The notes beneath the pieces are model-generated. The model was not told the origin of the DNA. It saw only the letters and a list, made by a program, of their open reading frames with translations, and made no database searches. A DNA stretch of 5,208 nucleotides, from the NCBI GenBank assembly GCA_002497765.1, contig DAET01000050.1, forward strand, positions 8,803 through 14,010. The letters are read 5' to 3'. Origin of the DNA: Euryarchaeota archaeon UBA486. Lineage in GTDB: Archaea > Thermoplasmatota > Poseidoniia > Poseidoniales > Poseidoniaceae. The position numbers were made by a program, and so were the translations under genes. Positions 1 to 5,208 of the stretch are shown here, one piece after another. Each line of letters starts with the position of its first letter. Position 1 is the stretch's first letter.

Positions 1-72
1 TCGGCGAGTCGGGCTTCTTCGGCCAAACGTGCTTCCTCGGCTAAGCGGGCCTCTTCGGCAAGCCGTGCGGCT
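1..72 (-). repeat. 18-bp coding tandem repeat, four copies, reaching the window edge
   Basis: Four consecutive 18-bp units (1-18, 19-36, 37-54, 55-72) each begin on the plus strand with tcggc and share the pattern tcggc-n-a-n-n-cg-n-gc. They encode the hexad RLAEEA on the minus strand. Differences between copies are mostly at third codon positions, so the peptide is better conserved than the DNA. The array probably continues to the left of the window. Confidence 0.85.
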
Positions 73-530
73 TCCTCCTCTTGTCGAATGCGTTCTTCTT
101 CCTCTTGGCGGAGACGCTCTTCCTCGGCCAAGCGAGCTTCTTCAGCGAGGCGGGCCTCTTCGGCGAGCCGTTCTTCTTCCTCTCGCTTCTTTCGCTCTTC
201 TTCAGCCAACGCCCGTTTGCGAGCTTCTTCGGCTGCCAAGGCACGAATACGTTCGTTGATGGCGTCCTCGTTTTTGCTGCGGTAACGAGTCAAAATGGCT
301 TCTCCCATCTTGATGAATTCCTCTTCCAACAGATTCGGAACTTCCTCTTTGGCCTTCATCAAGAGCCGTTCAATGTCTTCGACCCTGAACTCACCCTCGT
401 GCTCGTTGAGGTGTTGGCGGAACACGGTGTAGAATTCACGCTGTTCCGGTGAGATGGCCCCGTCAGAGGTCATGAAATCCTGCAGCGCCGTCAGGATTTC
501 CGTCAAATTCAGTTCTTTGACCTCAACCAT
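1..530 (-). CDS. Partial protein with small helical head and long Glu/Arg/Ala-rich repeat helix
   Basis: The reading frame is open from an ATG at 530 to the left edge (176 codons plus two bases), so the C-terminus is missing. Residues 1 to about 85 look globular and helical, with DGAISPEQREFY at 23-34 and a second acidic helix around 50-62. The spacing DG-x-I-x-x-E recalls TerB/DjlA-like helical domains, but this is only a faint resemblance. From about residue 95 the protein is almost pure E, R, A, L and K. It includes two runs of the hexad RLAEEA (about 121-139 and 155-176) separated by Glu/Arg/Gln-rich sequence. A six-residue period does not hold a heptad stripe, so a charged single alpha helix or TolA-like rod is as likely as a coiled coil. 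No membrane segment or signal peptide is visible. An in-frame TAG lies just upstream, and the gap to the TPR gene is 27 bases, suggesting co-transcription. Automatic labels such as TolA or caldesmon would reflect composition only. Function is unknown. Confidence 0.88.
   Translation of the reverse strand, partial: MVEVKELNLTEILTALQDFMTSDGAISPEQREFYTVFRQHLNEHEGEFRVEDIERLLMKAKEEVPNLLEEEFIKMGEAILTRYRSKNEDAINERIRALAAEEARKRALAEEERKKREEEERLAEEARLAEEARLAEEERLRQEEEERIRQEEEAARLAEEARLAEEARLAEEARLA
124..177 (-). repeat. 18-bp coding tandem repeat, three copies
   Basis: Three units (124-141, 142-159, 160-177) of the same 18-bp type as the array at the left edge encode the same Leu-Ala-Glu-Glu-Ala-Arg hexad in the same frame. 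About 50 bases of more irregular Glu/Arg/Gln-rich sequence separate the two arrays. The arrangement suggests expansion by slippage or unequal recombination inside the gene. Confidence 0.8.
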
Positions 531-537
531 GGGAGCG

Positions 538-543
538 CCGCCT
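538..543 (-). promoter_or_regulatory. Weak Shine-Dalgarno-like site for the 530 ATG
   Basis: Read on the minus strand, AGGCGG lies seven bases before the ATG. It matches AGGAGG at five of six positions. Spacing is right for a ribosome binding site and it supports the ATG at 530 as the start, although the match is imperfect. Confidence 0.4.
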
Positions 544-557
544 ACCTACGGAGGTGG

Positions 558-2846
558 TCAAGCGCTTTTCATCAAGTTTTTCTCGCACTCTTGCAACCGC
601 GTCTTGGCCAATTGATGCTCGGCATCAATGCTGAGAATGGCTTTCCAAGCCGTGGCGGCGGCGTCCATGTTGCCAAGGCCGTGGTGGTGGGCAGCGATCT
701 GGAGACGGGCGGCGAGATGATGGCCATCGCATCGGACGGCGGCTTCGAAGTCCGAGAGTGCGTTGTCAATCATGTTGAAGTGCATGTAATACAGACCACG
801 CTGGTGCCAAGCGGGAGCATGGTCGGGTGATTGACGCAAGGCTTCGTTGAGCGGTGCTTCGGCTCGTTCTGCTCGGTCCATCCCCATGTAGCATGCCGCC
901 AGCTGTGTCAAGGCATGGGTGTGATGGGGTGCTTGTTCAAGCACGTGCTTGAACTCCTTCGCACCCAAATCCCACTGGCCGAGGTGCATGTGAGCATCCC
1001 CCTTTCGAATTCTGGCCACGGCCAGTTGAGGAGCGAAGTCCAACAGCGTCTCGGCGTCGTCAAGGGCTTTCTGAGCGTCGTCCAATCCCATGTAGACCGA
1101 ACTTCGGTTCAAGCGGGCTCGGATGTGAGATGAATCCAAGGTCAGGCAGTCGCTGTAGTGGTACAGCGCCTGCTTGAGTTGCCCCTTGACGGCTGAAATG
1201 TTGCCTCGGATGTACGCCGTCGTGGCGTTTTGTCCGTGAACCTCAGCAGCGTCCACGTGAAGAAGCGAGGTTTGCGCGTCGCCCTGGTCGAGGGCGAGAA
1301 GAGCAGCTTCACATGCAATGGACGGGTCCTTCTCGGGGCTGAGTCGCTGGGCTCTGCTCAGGGATTCGTTGGCCGTTTCAAGGTCGCCCATCATCCGCTG
1401 TGTACGAGCGAGACCAAGCCATGCAACGCCCAACTCTCGGTTCAACGACAGGGCGCCGTTGAAGGCATGAAGGGCGTCGTTCAGCAGCGTTCGGTCCGTT
1501 TCCCCGGTGCCGTCTCGCAAGCGGTCGGCGTGGGCCAGATGCAAGCGGCCTTCGACCGTATGAAGCAAAGCATGATCGATGCCGTCCGGTGTTGCCGAGA
1601 GAAGGGCGGACGCATCCTCAACACGATGCTGAATGAGGTAGCGGCCTGCAATTCGAGCGCGCAATTCGCCGTTGTACGGTTGAGCGTTAAGCGCTTTGAG
1701 AAGGGTTTCCTCTGCCGCCACCACCGAACCTTCAATCTCGAGCAATTCAGCTTTGAGGAACACGGCATCCACGCCGCCGGCATCCAGCGCCACGGCGTGG
1801 GTGGCTGCTTTCAGTGCATCACGTTGGTGACCCTGTTTCTCAGCAAGAAGGCGAGCTTTGAGCGCCCAGGCTTCGCCGGATTGACGGTCGAGGGTGAGGC
1901 AGCGCTCGTTGGCTTCCAAGGCCAACTCATGTTCGCCTTCAGCCTCCAACAAGTGGGCGTAATGAAGCCAATCGCCTGAACGGCTGGGGTCCTCTTCAAG
2001 CGCTTGCAAAATGGCCTCAATGGCCTCGGAACGAGCACCTGCTCGTGCTCGGAGTCCGGACAAGAGCGAACGGTCGGCAGCCGTGTCAACCCCCAAGGCT
2101 TCCAATCGACGAACCGCACGTTCGGCTTCTTCGTCGCCCATGGACGCCAACAGGTGAGCGTGGGCGCGCAGCAATGCAGGGTCGTCAGGTGTGAGTTTCA
2201 TTCGAGCCTCCATCCAATGGCGGAGCAAGGCATCATCGCCACGAAGGCGGGCAATGTGCTCCAGGCCCTCGAGAACACTGGCGTGCCCGGGTGACAATTG
2301 GTACGCTACGCCAAGGGCGCCCTCGGCCCATTCATACAGTTGGAGATGGGCGGCGGCCAAGCCGAGCCGATGGGCCGTGTCGGGGTCGATGTGGAGGGAA
2401 GCCATCGTCAATTGGTGGCGATCGAAGACCCTCAACAAACGGCGAAGCAACCCCGCATGGTTGACGGAAAGCCCGCTCTCTGAACCGGCCTCTACAGGTT
2501 GATGTTGAACGACTGAACGGAGCACATCGCAAGCTTCCTGCATGTCCATTTCCGATGCATCGCTTCCTTCGTGCAGAACCAGGAAACTGTGAACGGTGAG
2601 CGATGCATCGACGTCAGGGTGGATTGTCCGCAAGGCATCCAGCGTCGATTGAAGCGTGCGCACATCGGACAGGACGCTTTCGGTTGCGAGGTTGAGGTGG
2701 TGGAAGTGCGTGGCCTGAGATTCCCGCAAGAGGGTTTGCATGTCCAGCAGACGTGTCATCTTCTGATGACCTTGATACAGGGAATATCCGAAGGCCCCCG
2801 CAGCACCAGCGGAAAGCAAGCCAAGACCGATGGCGAACAGACTCAT
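558..2846 (-). CDS. Membrane-anchored tetratricopeptide repeat (TPR) protein
   Basis: With the ATG at 2846 the product is 762 residues. Residues 3-24 form an uncharged Leu/Ala/Gly-rich segment (MSLFAIGLGLLSAGAAGAFG at the very N-terminus) and are followed by H27, K29 and R32. No positive charge precedes the segment, so the positive-inside rule suggests a signal anchor with the C-terminal bulk in the cytoplasm. Residues 27-75 are a predicted helical or coiled-coil stretch. From about 156 to 745 I count 17 TPR-like 34-residue units, starting near 156, 190, 223, 257, 292, 326, 360, 394, 427, 475, 510, 544, 578, 611, 645, 679 and 713. The units from 475 onwards are mostly the clearest, for example AWLGLARTQRMMGDLETA at 475 and AWHQRGLYYMHF at 679. 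Unit 9 carries an insertion of about 14 residues near 439-457. TPRs bind peptides or partner proteins, and no catalytic domain is visible. The frame stays open upstream to a TTG at 2966, giving 802 residues, but the added 40 residues would place a polar leader before the membrane segment and I consider them unlikely. A GTG at 2864 is another alternative. The sequence is unusually His-rich. Confidence 0.9.
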   Translation of the reverse strand: MSLFAIGLGLLSAGAAGAFGYSLYQGHQKMTRLLDMQTLLRESQATHFHHLNLATESVLSDVRTLQSTLDALRTIHPDVDASLTVHSFLVLHEGSDASEMDMQEACDVLRSVVQHQPVEAGSESGLSVNHAGLLRRLLRVFDRHQLTMASLHIDPDTAHRLGLAAAHLQLYEWAEGALGVAYQLSPGHASVLEGLEHIARLRGDDALLRHWMEARMKLTPDDPALLRAHAHLLASMGDEEAERAVRRLEALGVDTAADRSLLSGLRARAGARSEAIEAILQALEEDPSRSGDWLHYAHLLEAEGEHELALEANERCLTLDRQSGEAWALKARLLAEKQGHQRDALKAATHAVALDAGGVDAVFLKAELLEIEGSVVAAEETLLKALNAQPYNGELRARIAGRYLIQHRVEDASALLSATPDGIDHALLHTVEGRLHLAHADRLRDGTGETDRTLLNDALHAFNGALSLNRELGVAWLGLARTQRMMGDLETANESLSRAQRLSPEKDPSIACEAALLALDQGDAQTSLLHVDAAEVHGQNATTAYIRGNISAVKGQLKQALYHYSDCLTLDSSHIRARLNRSSVYMGLDDAQKALDDAETLLDFAPQLAVARIRKGDAHMHLGQWDLGAKEFKHVLEQAPHHTHALTQLAACYMGMDRAERAEAPLNEALRQSPDHAPAWHQRGLYYMHFNMIDNALSDFEAAVRCDGHHLAARLQIAAHHHGLGNMDAAATAWKAILSIDAEHQLAKTRLQECEKNLMKSA

Positions 2847-2870
2847 TGAACCCGAGCGGTCCACCGCGGC

Positions 2871-2877
2871 TTTATGG
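2871..2877 (-). promoter_or_regulatory. Possible TATA-like element for the TPR gene
   Basis: On the minus strand the sequence reads CCATAAA, centred about 28 bases before the ATG at 2846. If the host is archaeal, this spacing would give a leaderless or nearly leaderless transcript starting at that ATG, which fits the absence of a Shine-Dalgarno sequence there. The match to a TATA box is weak and I see no clear BRE. Confidence 0.25.
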
Positions 2878-2984
2878 TCTGCGGAAGAATTGATGGTTGA
2901 GAAGGTCGTTTGCAGCCCTCTCAAACAAGGCCGAATGATGTCAGAATCGGTAAAGAGCGCCCTCAACCTCCCTTTTCAACCGCT

Positions 2985-2995
2985 CATATTGAAAG
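2985..2995. promoter_or_regulatory. AT-rich, TATA-like patch
   Basis: CATATTGAAAG is the most AT-rich spot in the non-coding part of the divergent region and reads CTTTCAATATG on the other strand. Its centre is about 37 bases before the plus-strand ATG, which in an archaeon would place a start of transcription roughly 10 bases upstream of that ATG. It could also serve the minus-strand gene. This is a positional inference only. Confidence 0.25.
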
Positions 2996-3009
2996 CCCCC
3001 GTGACCCGT

Positions 3010-3015
3010 GGGTGA
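3010..3015 (+). promoter_or_regulatory. Shine-Dalgarno-like GGGTGA before the plus-strand gene
   Basis: GGGTGA has five bases (GGTGA) complementary to the conserved 3' end of 16S rRNA. It lies 11 bases before the ATG at 3027, somewhat further than usual. It is consistent with the ATG start but not strong evidence. Confidence 0.3.
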
Positions 3016-3026
3016 ATTGAGCGGTC

Positions 3027-5208
3027 ATGAGCGAAGCGCATCCGGGGAGCGACGATGTTGAGGCTCGCCTCGCATCGCTGGCCAAGTTCGGATTCCCACA
3101 CGATGAGATGGTGGCGTTTCTCTCTGAACACGAAGGTGGCACCCACGAACGCCTCGCATGGCTTGAACAGCGTCGTGAAACGGCCGCTGAACTTGATGAG
3201 CGATTCCGAGCCATCGAGCGAGGGGGGCGGGCTGATGAAGGCTTGCGCGCCCTTCACTCGGCATTGAACAACCCGTTCACGGTTGAGGCAAGCGTCGTTG
3301 AATTCGAACGGCATCTACGAGGCACCCTTTCGTGGGAACCACCGTTGAGCCGGAGCAAATCGGTTTGGTTTGAAGCGGGCAACGGCAACGATTGGGACAA
3401 CCTCTTCACTCGTTTGATGAACTTGGACGTTTCAAGCCTCCCGGCTGTCGTGCCCCTTCATCGCCTCTTTGAATCCCCCGAACGTTTGGATGAAATCGTT
3501 CGCCACCTGCGAACCATCGAAGCAGATGAAACCCGCCAACGTCAGCTAATTGAGGCTGGTGCTGAACGACTTAGGGAACATGGCTATCCTGTTGGTGACT
3601 TGGGTGTGCGCCCACTGCTTGAAGGACTGCAGGATCTTGAACGATGGCAGACATTCCACGCCAAGCGGGAACATGTCCGACTGGCTGCCGTTCAATTGAT
3701 TCAACCATTTGATCCAGATTTGGCGACCGAATTCGAACAACGTTGCAATGGGATGCAAAACGTAGAACAAGCGTCTGAACTCGATGCGCTGACCGATGAA
3801 ATTCAAGCCTTGGCCCAAGCGTTGGAGCAGCGCCGTCAAGTGCTTTCTGATGCGATTCATGCATGGCGAGCACAAGGCATTGTTTTCCCGCATGAAGGTG
3901 ATTTGCACCCCAACGATTTGATGGCATGGGAAGCCAATCATGACACGGTGGCAGCCTCAGTTGAGCGCCACCTTGCGCTCGTGGAACGCTGGAACCGATT
4001 TGCTCGGCACTGGCCTGCTCAAACGGCGGCCTCAGAAACGCTGCTGGGTCACCTTGACCGAACGGAGGAACTCCAAGATGTCGTCGACGAAATGGATGGG
4101 TTGTGGAAGCAACTCGAACTTGACGGTTTGGCGTTGTTGGAATCGTACGAACATGCTGGTTTGGACGTGAGTGCTTGGCGACAACGGGTGTTCGACGACC
4201 CCATGAATGCGATGGAACGCATGACCGTTGCCCGAGATCAATGGGACACTCGGGTGTCGCTGATGAACGAACTCAATGCCCTCGATACGTCATTCTCAGG
4301 TCAAGAAGACACGTTCCTGCGACTCCAGCTTCTCGCCAGCGAAGACGTTGATGCTGAGGTTCTCGAAGAAATGCAAGGTCATGTTCTGCGTGCACAACGA
4401 CGATCTGAGCGGCACCGTGTCATGCTCAATGAGGAATTGGCGGCCCTTCGTCGCGCCGGCGTGCTGGAACATGAAATCTCCACCGACCAGATGAACCTCC
4501 GAGAGCTGGAAACGCATGTTGCGAATCTTACGCGTTCAAACGGAGCGGCCAACGCTACAACCCACAACGGCGTCATGTTGGAACGAATGCGAACGTCCGT
4601 TGAACAAGAACTCGATGCGCTTCACGAACAAGGTTGGCACGTTGATGAATGGCGAACTGCCGTCAAGGGTGAGTTGGTGAGGGTCGCCAGAGAACTCAGC
4701 GAGGCGCGTCCGCATTTACTTCGCCACGATGTTCTCCGCCGAAGGCTTGCGGCCCTGCCATGGAACCGTCATGTCGACTTGGCTCTGAGCGTTGAAGCCA
4801 TGTGTCAGCAACCTCACCGACTGGCCTACCTCAATCAACAAATTCCAGTCTACACCACCCTGTTGTCCACTCGCCCGGTGGAAGACGAAAGCTACACGCT
4901 CAGCCTTTGGATGCCAGTGGAAAAACACCCCACGCTCATTCCGGTTCCTGAAGACCAAGACCGAAAGGTGCTCCAGCCTGCAACTACCCTCGATGACGCC
5001 CATGAAGCCATGCTTGAGGCCATGGACGACAAGTCAGCAACGGACACTGAAGAGGACAAGCCCCTGCGCAGCAACGAGGAGCAGCCCGGCGAAGCATTGG
5101 CCGAAAAGGTGGAGGTTTCGCCGGAGCGCGAGGCAATAACCTCGCTCTCCGGTTCGCCATCGCCACCAGAACCGGTTGAGACTGAGGAAGAACAACCCGT
5201 TGCAACCC
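3027..5208 (+). CDS. Large helical-repeat protein of unknown family, C-terminus beyond the window
   Basis: The frame is open for 727 codons from the ATG at 3027 to the right edge. An in-frame TGA at 3018 makes this the first possible ATG. I do not recognise the family. The product has no signal peptide or membrane segment in the visible part and is probably cytoplasmic. It is almost wholly helical. Six sites share [L/Y/W]-x-x-x-G, at G22, G186, G284, G378, G478 and G536. Four of them continue as G-x-x-[V/H]-x-x-[W/L/M] (GFPHDEM, GYPVGDL, GLDVSAW, GWHVDEW). Spacings of 98, 94 and 100 in the middle indicate a degenerate tandem repeat of about 97 residues. A second motif, often with Pro and an aromatic (NPF 82-84, QPF 226-228, WP 329-330, PW 578-579), falls 42-46 residues after most of the glycines. 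Residues about 100-175 look like a divergent or inserted stretch. From about 642 the chain is an acidic, Pro/Ser/Glu-rich, probably disordered linker, so another domain may follow outside the window. It has only two Cys and about ten Lys but about 32 His. It is transcribed divergently from the TPR gene. Function is unknown; a scaffold or filament role is a guess. Confidence 0.88.
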   Translation, partial: MSEAHPGSDDVEARLASLAKFGFPHDEMVAFLSEHEGGTHERLAWLEQRRETAAELDERFRAIERGGRADEGLRALHSALNNPFTVEASVVEFERHLRGTLSWEPPLSRSKSVWFEAGNGNDWDNLFTRLMNLDVSSLPAVVPLHRLFESPERLDEIVRHLRTIEADETRQRQLIEAGAERLREHGYPVGDLGVRPLLEGLQDLERWQTFHAKREHVRLAAVQLIQPFDPDLATEFEQRCNGMQNVEQASELDALTDEIQALAQALEQRRQVLSDAIHAWRAQGIVFPHEGDLHPNDLMAWEANHDTVAASVERHLALVERWNRFARHWPAQTAASETLLGHLDRTEELQDVVDEMDGLWKQLELDGLALLESYEHAGLDVSAWRQRVFDDPMNAMERMTVARDQWDTRVSLMNELNALDTSFSGQEDTFLRLQLLASEDVDAEVLEEMQGHVLRAQRRSERHRVMLNEELAALRRAGVLEHEISTDQMNLRELETHVANLTRSNGAANATTHNGVMLERMRTSVEQELDALHEQGWHVDEWRTAVKGELVRVARELSEARPHLLRHDVLRRRLAALPWNRHVDLALSVEAMCQQPHRLAYLNQQIPVYTTLLSTRPVEDESYTLSLWMPVEKHPTLIPVPEDQDRKVLQPATTLDDAHEAMLEAMDDKSATDTEEDKPLRSNEEQPGEALAEKVEVSPEREAITSLSGSPSPPEPVETEEEQPVAT

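Larger units (their letters stand above)
2979..3025. repeat. 8-bp inverted repeat before the plus-strand gene
   Basis: ACCGCTCA at 2979-2986 is the exact reverse complement of TGAGCGGT at 3018-3025, with 31 bases between the arms. The left arm touches the AT-rich patch and the right arm ends one base before the ATG at 3027. A third copy of the core, ATGAGCG at 3027-3033, overlaps the start codon itself. It could be an operator or chance; eight bases is short. Confidence 0.4.
2847..3026. promoter_or_regulatory. Divergent intergenic region between TPR gene and plus-strand repeat-protein gene
   Basis: These 180 bases separate two start codons that point away from each other, so both promoters should lie here or just outside. 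The part from 2847 to 2966 is open in the TPR frame and could be an N-terminal extension. The part from 2967 to 3026 is non-coding under any start choice. It contains an AT-rich patch (CATATTGAAAG, 2985-2995), a short inverted repeat and the tandem CCCGTGACCCGTGG (2998-3011). No convincing bacterial -35/-10 pair was seen in either direction. Confidence 0.6.

Noticed and set aside
2..177. CRISPR-like or non-coding tandem repeat array at the left edge
   Set aside because: Units are directly adjacent without spacers, stay in one reading frame and vary mainly at third codon positions, so this is a coding repeat.
81..452. Plus-strand open frame of 123 codons opposite the repeat-helix gene
   Set aside because: The Phe/Leu/Ser-rich peptide is simply the reverse complement of Glu/Arg/Ala codons in the charged helix. 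The minus-strand frame is open to the edge and has a sensible start.
541..560. Possible small hairpin and CCACCTCC (anti-Shine-Dalgarno-like) sequence between the two minus-strand genes
   Set aside because: On the transcribed strand only four base pairs (ACCT/AGGT) form around a CCGT loop and there is no T-run, so it is not a credible terminator or structured element.
1230..1979. Plus-strand open frame of 249 codons inside the TPR gene
   Set aside because: It is antisense to a clear TPR coding frame that stays intact for over 760 codons. The peptide has no recognisable domain or regular repeat, and long antisense frames are common in GC-rich genes.
2998..3011. Direct repeat CCCGTGACCCGTGG as an iteron or operator
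   Set aside because: Only two six-base copies in a small spacer; too short to separate from chance.
2976..3314. Minus-strand frame of 112 codons crossing the divergent promoter region
   Set aside because: Most of it is antisense to the start of the plus-strand gene. It would occupy the only intergenic region and shows no family features.
3546..3941. Minus-strand open frames of 131 and 118 codons opposite the plus-strand repeat protein
   Set aside because: Both lie entirely within the continuous 727-codon plus-strand frame and lack domain features; judged to be shadows.

Overview
The window holds three protein-coding genes and no RNA gene, mobile element or CRISPR array that I can see. Two genes lie on the minus strand and probably form one transcription unit. 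A third, large gene points away from them on the plus strand. Two of the three run off the window: the downstream minus-strand gene at the left edge and the plus-strand gene at the right edge. Coding density is very high. The only real non-coding stretch is the 180-base divergent intergenic region (about 2847-3026), plus a 27-base gap between the two minus-strand genes.

Layout from right to left on the minus strand: a membrane-anchored protein made almost entirely of about 17 tetratricopeptide repeats (558-2846), then a protein with a small helical head followed by a long Glu/Arg/Ala-rich helix built from a six-residue repeat (1-530, C-terminus missing). On the plus strand (3027 to the window end), a protein of at least 727 residues consists of degenerate helical repeats of about 97 residues and then an acidic, proline-rich tail that continues outside the window. 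I recognise no family for this last protein.

None of the three shows an enzyme active site in the visible part. All are scaffold-like: TPR adaptor, rod-like helix, helical-repeat solenoid. The reasonable inference is a structural or assembly role, possibly at the inner face of the cytoplasmic membrane where the TPR protein is anchored, but the sequence proves no function.

Organism: there is no marker gene, so this is a guess. The DNA is moderately GC-rich, and the proteins are acidic, rich in Arg and His and poor in Lys. Start regions have weak or absent Shine-Dalgarno sequences and some TATA-like elements, and I see no convincing bacterial -35/-10 pair. I lean towards a planktonic archaeon of the Marine Group II (Poseidoniales) kind, but a bacterium cannot be excluded.
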